From NCBI RefSeq assembly GCF_000455325.1, contig NZ_HG322951.1:1963695-2027694 (forward strand): a DNA stretch of 64,000 nt, given 5' to 3'. The notes under the pieces are model-generated. The model made no database searches, was not told the origin of the DNA, and was given only the letters and a program-made list of their open reading frames with translations. This stretch comes from Mycolicibacterium septicum DSM 44393. GTDB taxonomy: Bacteria; Actinomycetota; Actinomycetes; Mycobacteriales; Mycobacteriaceae. Position numbers and translations under genes: made by a program. Positions within the stretch are counted from its first letter, which is position 1; each line of letters begins with the position of its first letter. Shown here piece after piece: positions 18,152-27,087 of this stretch.

Positions 18152-19438
18152 ATGACCTCACGCGCACCGCTGTCCCTCCTCGTTGCCGCGGTGACCGCGG
18201 TGCTGACCGTCGCCGGGTGCGGCTCCGGCACCGAGTCGGCGCAGTCGTCGGGCTCGTCGGCCGAGACTCCCGCCGCCGGCTGTCGCACGCTGGCCGAGAA
18301 CCCCGGTTGGTACGGCGACAACCGGGACCGGATCGACGCGATGCTCGCGGAGTTGGGGACCTGCGGGGCCAACGGCTCGGTGGCCGACGGCGCACCGCTC
18401 GCGCTGTTCGATTGGGACAACACCGTGGTCAAGAACGACATCGGCGATGCGACGTTCTTCTGGATGGTGCGCAACGGCAAGCTGCGGGCGCCCGCCGGTG
18501 GCGATTGGTCGACCACGAGCCCCTACCTCACTCCGCAGGCCGCGGCGGCCCTGGCCAAGGCGTGCGCCGCGGCCACGCCGGGCCAGCCGATGCCCACCAA
18601 CACCGACCTCGGGTGCGCCGACGAACTGCTGTCGGTCTACACCGACGGAGAGACGCGGGCGGACGAGCCGGCATTCGCCGGGTTCAACGCCCGCCGATTC
18701 GAACCGTCGTATGCCTGGGCGGCGCAGATGCTGGCCGGCTGGCACGAATCCGAGCTGACCGGTTTCGCCGAGGCCGCTCGCAAGCAGAACCTCGACGCGC
18801 CCGAGGGCACCGAGCAGAAGGTCGGCAGCGGTGACGAGACCGGCTGGGTGCGGTACTACCCGCAGATGCGGGATCTGGTGGAAACCCTGCGCGCCAACGG
18901 TTTCGACGTCCGCATCATCTCCGCGTCGGCGGAGCCGGTGGTGCGGGTGTGGGCGGCCGACCTCGGTTTCACGCCCGACAAGGTGATGGGGGTGCGGACC
19001 GAGCGTGACGGTGATGTCCTGACGTCGAAGTTGGTGTCGTGCGGCGGCGAGACGGCCATCCCGTACATCGAGGGCAAGCGGTGCCGGGTCAACGAGGACG
19101 TCTTCGGGGTCAAGGGGCCCGCCGCGTTCGAGCAGCAGGCCGAGCCCAAGCGCGCGGCCTTCGGCGCCGGGGATTCCGACACCGACGTCACGTTCCTCAC
19201 CGATGCCACCGCCCTGCGCCTCGTGCTCAACCGCAACAAGACCGAGTTGATGTGCTCGGCCTACGACAACGCCGACGGTCGCTGGGTCGTCAATCCGATG
19301 TTCATCGAGCCGAAGAAGAAGCAGGGCGACGCATACGAATGCGCGACGGAGGGCTACATCGAGCCCAGCGGTAAGGAAGCCCCGCTGCACCGTCCGGACG
19401 GAAGCGTGGTGCCCGACCAGCAGGACGGGGTGTCCTGA
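18152..19438 (+). CDS. HAD-superfamily phosphatase lipoprotein (phosphorylcholine phosphatase-like)
   Basis: 428 residues. An N-terminal lipoprotein signal (LTVAGC lipobox, Cys about residue 23) places it outside the membrane. HAD motifs: I, DWDNT near residue 90 (nucleophile Asp); II, SAS in RIISASAEPV; IV, GAGDSDTD. This layout matches secreted phosphorylcholine phosphatases (PchP), which also accept phosphoethanolamine. It lies 37 bp after eutC, same strand, so it may release ethanolamine from phosphoethanolamine for the permease. The catalytic class is well supported; the substrate is inferred. ATG 18152 is preferred over the TTG directly before it. Confidence 0.8.
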   Translation: MTSRAPLSLLVAAVTAVLTVAGCGSGTESAQSSGSSAETPAAGCRTLAENPGWYGDNRDRIDAMLAELGTCGANGSVADGAPLALFDWDNTVVKNDIGDATFFWMVRNGKLRAPAGGDWSTTSPYLTPQAAAALAKACAAATPGQPMPTNTDLGCADELLSVYTDGETRADEPAFAGFNARRFEPSYAWAAQMLAGWHESELTGFAEAARKQNLDAPEGTEQKVGSGDETGWVRYYPQMRDLVETLRANGFDVRIISASAEPVVRVWAADLGFTPDKVMGVRTERDGDVLTSKLVSCGGETAIPYIEGKRCRVNEDVFGVKGPAAFEQQAEPKRAAFGAGDSDTDVTFLTDATALRLVLNRNKTELMCSAYDNADGRWVVNPMFIEPKKKQGDAYECATEGYIEPSGKEAPLHRPDGSVVPDQQDGVS

Positions 19439-19539
19439 CTCCGTGAGAATGCTGGCGTAACGCTCGGAGTTTCCTGGCTCAGCAATTCCACAGCCCGGTG
19501 GCGGGGTGCCCTACAGAATTCGGGCGTCACATATGCGCC

Positions 19540-19797
19540 ATGAGTACACATGAGCGGCAGCTGAAGCTCAAGGGGCACAGTCGGATACAGGTAACAGGCA
19601 TGTTACTTGGTGTCGCTGCCATCTCGGCGATGACGGTGTTCGCTTTGGGGCATCCCGAGGAATTGCCTGCGGGGCAGGGCAAACCGCTCGCCGGATCCGG
19701 CGATGCCCCGACGAACACGGTTTTCACCCAGCCGGTGGTCGGCCCGATGAAACTCGGCGGCACGGTCACCGATACCACCCCACCGGTTGCGAAATAG
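19540..19797 (+). CDS. Small hypothetical membrane-anchored protein
   Basis: 85 residues. One hydrophobic segment near residues 18-37 (VTGMLLGVAAISAMTVFALG) after a basic start; the rest (PEELPAGQGKPLAG...PVVGPMKLGGTV) is Pro/Gly/Thr-rich and presumably extracytoplasmic. I do not recognise a family. Codon use fits neighbouring genes. It precedes another small exported protein on the same strand by 15 bp. Confidence 0.6.
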   Translation: MSTHERQLKLKGHSRIQVTGMLLGVAAISAMTVFALGHPEELPAGQGKPLAGSGDAPTNTVFTQPVVGPMKLGGTVTDTTPPVAK

Positions 19798-19812
19798 GCT
19801 GTGGTGGAACGC

Positions 19813-20226
19813 ATGTCAACGCGCATTCTCGGAGTGGCGGCGGCCTTCGCGGCTCCGCTGGCGGCTCTGGTCATGAGCGGGGTCGCACACGCATCCTCGC
19901 CCGATGTCGTCGGCCAGAAGTACAGCGACGCGTCGGGCACTCTCAGCGGAGCCGGGTACTCACCCGTGGTGGAGACCACCGTCGGTGACCGCGAATCCTG
20001 GTCGGACTGCGTCGTCACCCGTCAACAGGACCGCACCGTGCAACCGCCGCCCAACACCACGGGCTCGGCCACCAATCAGACGCTGGTGTCCCTCAACTGC
20101 GACAAGTCGGTGGCATCGGCGACCGGACCCGGCAACTCCGCGGCCAGCCCGGAGGGCCGCGCGGCGATTCAGGCTGCCCAACAGCAGGCCGCGCAGGACC
20201 AGGCGCAGGCCGAGAAGAAGCACTAG
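19813..20226 (+). CDS. Secreted protein with a PASTA-like domain
   Basis: 137 residues from ATG 19813 (a GTG at 19801 would add four). Signal peptide ending near AHA|SSPDVVG. Mature part: DVVGQKYSDASGTLSGAGYSP, the typical opening of a PASTA repeat, with two Cys (SDCVV, LNCD) that could form a disulfide, then an Ala/Gln-rich tail. Small single-PASTA exported proteins are common in mycobacteria; the function is unknown. Confidence 0.7.
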   Translation: MSTRILGVAAAFAAPLAALVMSGVAHASSPDVVGQKYSDASGTLSGAGYSPVVETTVGDRESWSDCVVTRQQDRTVQPPPNTTGSATNQTLVSLNCDKSVASATGPGNSAASPEGRAAIQAAQQQAAQDQAQAEKKH

Positions 20227-20251
20227 ACCCCGTCTCGGCAACGGTCGTCCG

Positions 20252-20533
20252 TCACGGCAGGGCGGCCTCCTCTGACGGCAGTGCCGCCGGGCCGGTGATG
20301 TTCGGATGTGCCTTCGGCGTCGCCATGGCCAGCGGTGCCCGAACGCCCGTGGTCGTTGTGGCACCCAGCGTCATGGCCGGCGAGGCCACGGTCGGGGGAG
20401 GCGGGGGTGCATGGAGAGCCACCGACCCGCTTTCGCCGGCCGGTGTCACGCTCAACCAGGTGAGCGCCGCCACGGCGCCTGCGCCGGCGATCGCGGCAAT
20501 CCGTCGGATCCTGAGGTTCTTTTCGGCAGTCAC
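20252..20533 (-). CDS. Hypothetical membrane-anchored Pro/Thr-rich protein
   Basis: 93 residues from a GTG at 20533 (VTAEKNLRIRRIAAIAG) with GAGGG about 10 nt upstream. Basic start, one hydrophobic segment (AAIAGAGAVAALTWLSV), then a low-complexity Pro/Thr/Ala tail with a PPPPP run. It is convergent with the preceding secreted protein. No recognised family. An overlapping plus-strand frame is also open, so the choice of strand rests on the signal-like N-terminus and the ribosome site. Confidence 0.5.
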   Translation of the reverse strand: MTAEKNLRIRRIAAIAGAGAVAALTWLSVTPAGESGSVALHAPPPPPTVASPAMTLGATTTTGVRAPLAMATPKAHPNITGPAALPSEEAALP

Positions 20534-20715
20534 GGTGGTGGGCCCTCGATCCTGCGGTTGGATGACGTTGAGCCTTCGGTCACCCCAGTTCACGCCCGGA
20601 ATCTGGGAGTTGCGATGTGTCCGCGGTGTGAGTTCTCTAGGAGGCGGCACGCGCGCCGGGTGACGTGGGACGGGGCTTTGCGGCCCAGGCTGTTCGCCCA
20701 GCCCTCAAGGGCGTT

Positions 20716-20745
20716 TTGACCTGCCGCGACGCCGCCCGGTAAGCT
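20716..20745 (+). promoter_or_regulatory. SigA-type promoter of rplM-rpsI
   Basis: TTGACC at 20716-20721 and TAAGCT at 20740-20745, spacer 18 bp. It would give a leader of about 130 nt before the rplM GTG. I see no gene or L13-binding mimic that I can support in the leader. Confidence 0.55.
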
Positions 20746-20883
20746 GCTCCGTTGGTGTGTGCTGCCCTTTGGGGCGAGCGGGTCCTGGGTCAATGTCGGT
20801 CGCCGGGAAAACCGAGTACATGCGCCGCGACCGGCACCCGGATCAGCTCCGGGGTCCAACCCGAGATAAAAGAGGTATGCGCT

Positions 20884-21323
20884 GTGCCTACGTACACGCC
20901 GAAGGCGGGTGACACCACGCGTCAGTGGTACGTCATCGACGCCCAGGACGTGGTGCTCGGCCGGCTCGCCGTCGAAGCAGCCAAGCTGCTCCGCGGCAAG
21001 CACAAGCCGACATTCACGCCGAATGTCGATGGTGGCGATTTCGTCATCGTCATCAACGCCGAGAAGATCGCCGTCAGCGGCGACAAGCTCACCAAGAAGT
21101 TCGCTTACAGCCACTCGGGTTACCCGGGCGGTCTGCGCAAGCGCACCATCGGCCAGCTGCTGGAGAAGCACCCGACCCGCGTCGTCGAGAACGCGATCAT
21201 CGGCATGCTGCCCCACACCAAGCTCGGTCGTCAGATTCAGAAGAAGCTCAAGGTCTACGCCGGTCCGGATCATCCGCACGCCGCGCAGCAGCCGGTTCCG
21301 TACGAGATCAAGCAGGTGGCCCA

Positions 21324-21327
<4 letters not shown>
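20884..21327 (+). CDS. rplM: 50S ribosomal protein L13
   Basis: 147 residues, exact family length. Conserved [15 protein letters not shown] start, [19 protein letters not shown], and the C-terminal [25 protein letters not shown]. Start is the GTG at 20884 after AGAGG; the longer frame back to 20752 is leader. It overlaps rpsI by 4 bp (GTGA). Confidence 0.97.
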
Positions 21328-21800
<473 letters not shown>

Positions 21801-21823
21801 TCTGTCGCCTTTACGGCCGAACG

Positions 21824-21860
21824 AACCCGCCGGGTGTGTCACGTACACACCCGGCGGGTT
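21824..21860 (+). terminator. Intrinsic terminator of rplM-rpsI
   Basis: Perfect 16-bp stem (21824-21839 with 21845-21860), 5-nt loop, followed by TGTTTTA. One of the strongest intrinsic terminators in the window. Confidence 0.92.
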
Positions 21861-22096
21861 TGTTTTATGTCCGCCTCCAGACGAATTTCAGGGGGCTGAC
21901 CTCGGCAGACGATCAGGCTGGGCAGTTTTCTGCTGATTCCAGGTTTGAGCGGCGGTGTGGCGGGAAGCCCTCTGGCGGAGAGCAGGGGGCCGCTTTGTGT
22001 CCGCAGGGTTGTGCACCGCAGGACCTTCCTGCCACCGGTGAAACGTCGTACCGACGTCGGGGGACCGGGGCCGCTTTCCCATCGGAAGGAGCAATT

Positions 22097-22528
22097 GTGG
22101 GGAACTTCGTGAAGACTGCGACCGCGGGCGCGATGCTCGGCGGATCGCTGCTGTTTACGGTCGGCCTGGGGATCGCCAACGCCGCGCCTGACACGCTCGG
22201 CGACGGCAAGGTGAATCTCACCCTCGGTAACGTCTCGGTCCTGGAGAACGTCGACACCGCCGCGGCGGCACAGATCGCGGCGGGGGTGTGCGATAACACC
22301 GACACGTCGTCGCTGACCACCGCTGTGCAGGGTGTCGACACGAACGGCGCCGACCACGTCGTGTGCACCAACAACCTGGGGACCATCTCCTTCAGCCAGA
22401 ACGGCACCACCGAGCGGCCCGGCAACGCCGCAGAGGGGATGGCGCCGCGTAGCGTCGCGCCGACAGCGCCGACGACGCCTCAGGCGCCTGGAGCAGCCCA
22501 CTCCCCGTCCGATAGCGAAGGCAGCTAG
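22097..22528 (+). CDS. Small secreted protein of unknown function
   Basis: 143 residues from a GTG at 22097 with GGAAGGA 6 nt upstream. Signal peptide with a cleavage site near IANA|APD. Mature region has two Cys (AGVCDN, VVCTNN) and the segment VNLTLGNVSVLENVDTAAAAQIAAGVC, then a Pro/Thr/Ala-rich tail. It looks like a mycobacterial secreted-protein family of unknown role. The 21870-22096 leader contains no other gene I can support. Confidence 0.75.
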   Translation: MGNFVKTATAGAMLGGSLLFTVGLGIANAAPDTLGDGKVNLTLGNVSVLENVDTAAAAQIAAGVCDNTDTSSLTTAVQGVDTNGADHVVCTNNLGTISFSQNGTTERPGNAAEGMAPRSVAPTAPTTPQAPGAAHSPSDSEGS

Positions 22529-22542
22529 CGACTCGTCGCCGA

Positions 22543-22571
22543 CCCTGCCCGCGGATCAGCCGCGGGCAGGG
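22543..22571 (+). terminator. Terminator hairpin after the secreted protein gene
   Basis: CCCTGCCCGCGG (22543-22554) pairs perfectly with 22560-22571 around a 5-nt loop; no U tract. It separates the secreted protein gene from glmM. Confidence 0.75.
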
Positions 22572-22682
22572 ATCCGGTGATCGTGCATCCGAGGATCACG
22601 AACGAGTATCGATCTGGCCCCGGGATGGTCGCTGACCTCGTCGGTTGTGTTTCCGGCAGCCAATTATGAGAAGTTTAAGGGC

Positions 22683-24023
22683 ATGGGTCGACTGTTCGGC
22701 ACCGATGGGGTGCGCGGGGTCGCCAATCGCGATCTGACTGCTGAACTGGCAGTAGCACTCGGTTCGGCGGCCGCCCGGCGTCTCGGCAACTCCGTGGGAC
22801 CTGGCCGGCGGGTCGCCGTGGTGGGCCGTGATCCGCGCGCCAGCGGCGAGATGCTGGAAGCCGCGGTGATCGCCGGTATCACCAGTGAGGGCGTCGACGT
22901 CCTGCGCGTCGGTGTCCTGCCGACGCCTGCGGTGGCGTATCTGACCAGCGCTTATGACGCGAACTTCGGAGTGATGATCTCCGCGTCGCACAACCCGATG
23001 CCCGACAATGGCATCAAGATCTTCGGTCCCGGCGGGCACAAGCTGGACGACGCCGCCGAGGACCGCATCGAGGACCTCGTGCAGGCGGGTCCCGGGAGCA
23101 GGCCCACCGGTGCCGGCATCGGCCGGGTTCTCGACGCCGAGGACGCGTTGGACCGCTACCTGCGCCACGCCTCCAAGGCCGTCACCACCCGCCTCGAAGG
23201 CCTCACGGTCGTCGTCGACTGCGCGCACGGCGCGGCATGGGCGGCCGCTCCGCGGGCCTACCGGGCCGCCGGAGCCAACGTCATCGCGATCAACGCCGCG
23301 CCCAACGGCCTCAACATCAACGACGGCTGCGGATCCACCCACATGGATGTCCTGCAGGCCGCGGTTCTGGAGCACGGCGCCGATCTGGGCCTCGCCCACG
23401 ACGGCGATGCCGACCGGTGCCTGGCGGTGGACGCCGCGGGCCGGCTCATCGACGGCGACGCGATCATGGTGGTGCTGGCGCTGGCCATGCAGGAGGCCGG
23501 CGAGTTGGCCTCCGACACGTTGGTGGCCACCGTGATGAGCAATCTCGGTTTGCACCTGGCGATGCGGGCGGCCGGTATCGAGGTCCGCACCACAGGTGTC
23601 GGGGACCGCTACGTGCTGGAGGAACTGCGGGCCGGCGAGTTCTCGCTCGGTGGTGAGCAGTCGGGTCACATCGTGTTGCCCGGTCTCGGCACCACCGGTG
23701 ACGGCATCGTCACCGGCCTGCGCCTGATGTCGCGGATGGCCCAGACCCGCAGTACCTTGGCTGCGCTTGCCGAGCCGATGCGCACGTTGCCGCAGGTGCT
23801 GATCAACGTTGCGGTCCACGACAAGGCCGCGGTGGCCACCGCGCCGTCCGTGCAGTCCGCCGTGGCCGAGGCCGAGGCTGAACTCGGCGACACCGGGCGA
23901 ATCCTGTTGCGGCCCTCGGGTACCGAACAGGTGGTCCGGGTGATGGTCGAGGCCGCCGACGAGAACACGGCCCGACTGGTCGCGGTACGCGTGGCCGATT
24001 CGGTCAGCGGCCAGTCAGCCTGA
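22683..24023 (+). CDS. glmM: Phosphoglucosamine mutase GlmM
   Basis: 446 residues. Converts glucosamine-6-phosphate to glucosamine-1-phosphate for UDP-GlcNAc and peptidoglycan. The catalytic phosphoserine is in ISASHNP near residue 101; metal-binding loop DGDADR near 243; sugar-binding GEQSGH near 327; phosphate-binding [14 protein letters not shown] near the end. Start ATG 22683 ([12 protein letters not shown]); the twelve codons upstream are not conserved. glmS, which makes its substrate, is at 42915. Confidence 0.96.
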   Translation: MGRLFGTDGVRGVANRDLTAELAVALGSAAARRLGNSVGPGRRVAVVGRDPRASGEMLEAAVIAGITSEGVDVLRVGVLPTPAVAYLTSAYDANFGVMISASHNPMPDNGIKIFGPGGHKLDDAAEDRIEDLVQAGPGSRPTGAGIGRVLDAEDALDRYLRHASKAVTTRLEGLTVVVDCAHGAAWAAAPRAYRAAGANVIAINAAPNGLNINDGCGSTHMDVLQAAVLEHGADLGLAHDGDADRCLAVDAAGRLIDGDAIMVVLALAMQEAGELASDTLVATVMSNLGLHLAMRAAGIEVRTTGVGDRYVLEELRAGEFSLGGEQSGHIVLPGLGTTGDGIVTGLRLMSRMAQTRSTLAALAEPMRTLPQVLINVAVHDKAAVATAPSVQSAVAEAEAELGDTGRILLRPSGTEQVVRVMVEAADENTARLVAVRVADSVSGQSA

Positions 24024-24024
24024 G

Positions 24025-24050
24025 GGAACCGGACCGCGCCCGGCTGCGTC
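24025..24050 (+). promoter_or_regulatory. SigM-type promoter of the Rv3440c/Rv3439c-like pair (GGAAC-N17-CGTC)
   Basis: GGAAC at 24025-24029 directly overlaps the end of glmM (stop 24021-24023 just upstream), a 17-bp spacer, and CGTC at 24047-24050. The ATG at 24061 is 10 bp further, the same geometry as at eccC4, so a nearly leaderless mRNA is expected. The identical spacer length in all three copies argues against coincidence. Confidence 0.6.
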
Positions 24051-24060
24051 TAAACCGGGC

Positions 24061-24357
24061 ATGGGAGAGGTAACTACCGCGCGCGTCGACGCTGCGGCGT
24101 TGCAGCAGGCGGCACGACAGTACGATGCCGTCGCCGGGATCGTCGATTCCGGCATCCGAATGCGCCTGCGATTCGACGGCGCGACGGCCGGGCGGGCGCA
24201 TACCGCCTCGGGTGAGTCGGTGCGGGCCGCGCTCGACGAGTGCACCGCGCCCCTGCGGCAATGGGCCCGCGCTGCGGGTGAGGTCGCCGCGGTGCTGCGG
24301 AGCACCACCGACCGGTACATCGCCGCGGATGCCGACGCGGCTGCCCGGGCGGGTTGA
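24061..24357 (+). CDS. WXG100/PE-like small protein, Rv3440c-like
   Basis: 98 residues, nearly all helical: VDAAALQQAARQYDAVAGIVDSG, then a turn around residues 43-50 and a second helix (SVRAALDECTAPLRQWARAAGEVAAVLRSTTDRYIAAD). Length and the two-helix layout resemble ESX substrates and EspC-like proteins, although no W-X-G is present at the turn. C-terminal YIAAD fits a Y-x3-D export motif. It is followed after 3 nt by the next gene. Known only as a conserved hypothetical. Confidence 0.7.
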   Translation: MGEVTTARVDAAALQQAARQYDAVAGIVDSGIRMRLRFDGATAGRAHTASGESVRAALDECTAPLRQWARAAGEVAAVLRSTTDRYIAADADAAARAG

Positions 24358-24360
24358 CGC

Positions 24361-25821
24361 ATGCCCCAAACCGTCGATGTCGCAGCACGTTTGGATCAGG
24401 GGCAGCCCACGGTCGAGACATTTGCCGAATTCGTGTGGGCCTGTGGGCTGCTGGGTTACCAGCATCCGGACCTGACCACACATGTCGGCCAGGTGCATGA
24501 CTGGTACGCCACCGAAGACGGCCTGGACCTCGCGACGTTGGACAGCGACTGTGCGGCCCTGGCGGCGGCCGCGGGCTCGGCCGAGCAGGCGCTGCGACTG
24601 CAGGACGATCAGCTGACGGCTCTCACCCAGGCCTGGCAGGGAGGCGGCGCGCAGGCAGCGCGTGAGTTTCTGCTGCGTCACGGTGGGGCGGCGCAGCAGG
24701 CCGCGGCCGCCGTTCGGAGAGCGGCCGACACCATGGCCGCGTTGCGTGATCAGCTGTACCGGGCCGTCGACACCAAGGTCGCGGCCACCGAACGCATCGC
24801 GACGCGCTGTGCGGCACAACGCGATACCTGGCTGGCCGCGGCCCGCACCGTGCGGACCGGCCTCGGAGATCGCGCCGCCGCCAGCGAACTGATCGATGCG
24901 CAGGTGAAACCGTTCGTCGACAACGACATCGGTGCGGACTGGGTGGCGGCGATGCGTTCGGCGACCACCGCGGTGGACGACGCCTACCGTGCCGCGATCA
25001 TGGCGCTGACGGATCGCCCGGTTCCGGTGTTCGAGATCCCCGGTGATCTCGGACCGTCGTGGACGCCCCGTATCGGTGCGGCGGTTTCTGCGGACCCGCC
25101 GGTGAGCAGTGCCAGAACGGTTCCCGCCGGATTCATAGCGCCCGTCGCCTCCGGCGCGGCGCCGGTGCCGGGCCCCGCCGCCTCGGCGGGCATGCCGCAG
25201 ATGGTCCCGCAGACTGCCGCTGCAGCACCGCCTTTCGCGTCGGCGGCCGCCGATCCGATCCCGCCGTCTGCTCCACCGGCCACCAATCCTGCCGCGTCCG
25301 ATCCCGCATCGGGATGGGGTTCGCCGCTCGGCAGTGGACTGTCCGGGGCCGGGTTGTCGGGCGCGGGATCCGGGTTGTCCGGGATCGGTCAACAACTCGC
25401 AGACTTGTTCGGCGGGTTGATCGGATCGGCCTCGGACGGATCGCTGGGTCCGGACACCGACACTGCGCTGCCTGGGCAACTCGACACACCGGCGACATCT
25501 GACACGGTCGACGACGTGGATGACGCCGACAATCTCGACGATCCGGACGACGAGGAGGACGACCGCGAGTCGGACGACGAGGCGCCCACAGCCGAAGACG
25601 CTGCCACCGAAGCGGACACCGACACGGCTGCCGGCGACCAAACGGTCGAGGAGAATTTGCCCGACGAGCCCGCGCCCGTTGACCCGTCCGCCGCCGTCGA
25701 ACCGCAGCCCGTCGTCCCGCCGCCGGTCGCCCCGACCCCGCCGGCCGCGCCGTTGGTGGCACCTGCCGACAAGACACCGTGTGAGATCGCTGCCGACGAG
25801 CTACCGCAGGTCGGCGGCTAG
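24361..25821 (+). CDS. Large WXG-like Ala/Pro-rich protein, Rv3439c-like (candidate ESX-4 substrate)
   Basis: 486 residues. Residues 1-210 are helical and contain a W-Q-G-G turn near residue 92 (LTQAWQGGGAQAAREFLLRHG), resembling a WXG100 domain fused to a longer helical region. Residues about 230-360 are Pro/Ala/Gly/Ser-rich with repeated LSGAG/LSG units. Residues 370-430 are strongly acidic (DDVDDADNLDDPDDEEDD). A Pro/Val tail ends PCEIAADELPQVGG. No catalytic or toxin domain is visible. It forms a two-gene unit behind a SigM-type promoter, like the ESX-4 genes. Confidence 0.7.
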   Translation: MPQTVDVAARLDQGQPTVETFAEFVWACGLLGYQHPDLTTHVGQVHDWYATEDGLDLATLDSDCAALAAAAGSAEQALRLQDDQLTALTQAWQGGGAQAAREFLLRHGGAAQQAAAAVRRAADTMAALRDQLYRAVDTKVAATERIATRCAAQRDTWLAAARTVRTGLGDRAAASELIDAQVKPFVDNDIGADWVAAMRSATTAVDDAYRAAIMALTDRPVPVFEIPGDLGPSWTPRIGAAVSADPPVSSARTVPAGFIAPVASGAAPVPGPAASAGMPQMVPQTAAAAPPFASAAADPIPPSAPPATNPAASDPASGWGSPLGSGLSGAGLSGAGSGLSGIGQQLADLFGGLIGSASDGSLGPDTDTALPGQLDTPATSDTVDDVDDADNLDDPDDEEDDRESDDEAPTAEDAATEADTDTAAGDQTVEENLPDEPAPVDPSAAVEPQPVVPPPVAPTPPAAPLVAPADKTPCEIAADELPQVGG

Positions 25822-25947
25822 ACATCCGCGCCGAATCGGATTTCGATCCCTGCCAGTGGGACTTTCGGCCTCGGAGTGGACACCCGAGTGTTAGACCTTG
25901 TTGTGACGTGAAGCACAGTCACCGCGAGATTTCGGAGGTGGTTCTCG

Positions 25948-27087
25948 ATGGCAATGGAATCCGAGTGCGAGGTGCGCGAGATCGAAGCCGAAGCGCCGCC
26001 GATGCGTTTCGCCCGCGGCTGGCACTGTCTCGGACTGACTCGCGACCTCGGTGACGGGGAACCGCACTCGATCAACGTCTTCGGTCAGAAGCTCGTCGTG
26101 TTCCGCAGCGGCGACGGCAAGATCAACGTGCTGGACGGATACTGCCGGCACATGGGTGGTGACCTGTCCCAAGGCCAGGTCAAGGGCAATGAGATCGCAT
26201 GCCCCTTCCACGACTGGCGGTGGGGCGGCGACGGGCGCTGCAAGAACGTGCCGTACGGCAAGCGCGCCCCACGCCTGGCCCGGACCGCCACCTGGACGAC
26301 CCTTGAGCAGGACGGGATGCTGTTCGTCTGGAACGATCCCGAGGGCAAACCCCCGCCCGCCGATGCGACGATTCCGCGCATCGAAGGTGCCTCCAGCGAC
26401 GAGTGGACCGATTGGCATTGGTACACAACGGTCGTCAACGCCAACTGCCGTGAGTTGGTGGACAACGTGGTGGACATGGCGCACTTCTTCTACGTGCACG
26501 GATCGATGCCCACCTACTTCAAGAACATCTTCGAGGGCCACATCGCCACCCAGTACATGAACGCCGATACCCGTGCCGACCGTGACGATGTGGGCGGCTC
26601 CACGATGCTGGGCACCACATCGGTGGCGTCGTACTACGGACCGGCCTTCATGATCGACGACCTGACCTACCACTATCCCGACGCCGACCACTACAGCGTG
26701 CTGATCAACTGCCACTATCCGATCGACGCGAATTCGTTTGTCCTGCAATACGGCATCATCGTCAAGAAGGCCGAGGGGCTGTCCGCCGAGCTGGCCATGC
26801 AGAACGCCGTGGCACTGGGCGACTGGGTCAAGATCGGCTTCGAACAAGATGTGGCGATCTGGAAAACCAAGGCACGCATCGACAACCCGTTGCTGTGCGA
26901 GGAAGACGGACCGGTGTACCAGCTGCGCCGTTGGTACGAACAGTTCTACGTCGACGCTGACGATGTGGCCGCCGACATGGTCGACCGGTTCGAATACGAG
27001 GTCGACACCACGAGCGCTCGGCACGCGTGGGCGCAGGAGATCGAAGACAACATCGCTGCCCGCGCCACCGCCCAACCCGTACCATGA
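25948..27087 (+). CDS. kshA: Rieske oxygenase, 3-ketosteroid 9-alpha-hydroxylase oxygenase subunit-like
   Basis: 379 residues. Rieske cluster: Cys66-x-His68 (CRH) and Cys85-x2-His88 (CPFHDW). The mononuclear iron motif is NVVDMAHFFYVH near residues 171-182. Extended similarity to KshA is obvious (LDGYCRHMGGDLS, WRWGGDGRCKNVPY, PTYFKNIFEGHIA). KshA with reductase KshB opens steroid ring B; KshB is not in the window. Paralogues are common in fast-growing mycobacteria, so substrate may be a related steroid or bile acid. ATG 25948 follows GGAGGTGG. Confidence 0.88.
   Translation: MAMESECEVREIEAEAPPMRFARGWHCLGLTRDLGDGEPHSINVFGQKLVVFRSGDGKINVLDGYCRHMGGDLSQGQVKGNEIACPFHDWRWGGDGRCKNVPYGKRAPRLARTATWTTLEQDGMLFVWNDPEGKPPPADATIPRIEGASSDEWTDWHWYTTVVNANCRELVDNVVDMAHFFYVHGSMPTYFKNIFEGHIATQYMNADTRADRDDVGGSTMLGTTSVASYYGPAFMIDDLTYHYPDADHYSVLINCHYPIDANSFVLQYGIIVKKAEGLSAELAMQNAVALGDWVKIGFEQDVAIWKTKARIDNPLLCEEDGPVYQLRRWYEQFYVDADDVAADMVDRFEYEVDTTSARHAWAQEIEDNIAARATAQPVP

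Noticed and set aside
20295..20663. Plus-strand frame over the small gene at 20252-20533
   Set aside because: The minus-strand frame has the signal-like N-terminus and a ribosome site; the plus frame has neither.
24004..25641. 545-codon minus-strand frame opposite the Rv3440c/Rv3439c-like pair
   Set aside because: Arg/Gly-rich shadow of the acidic, repeat-rich plus-strand gene, which has a promoter and start consistent with its neighbours.
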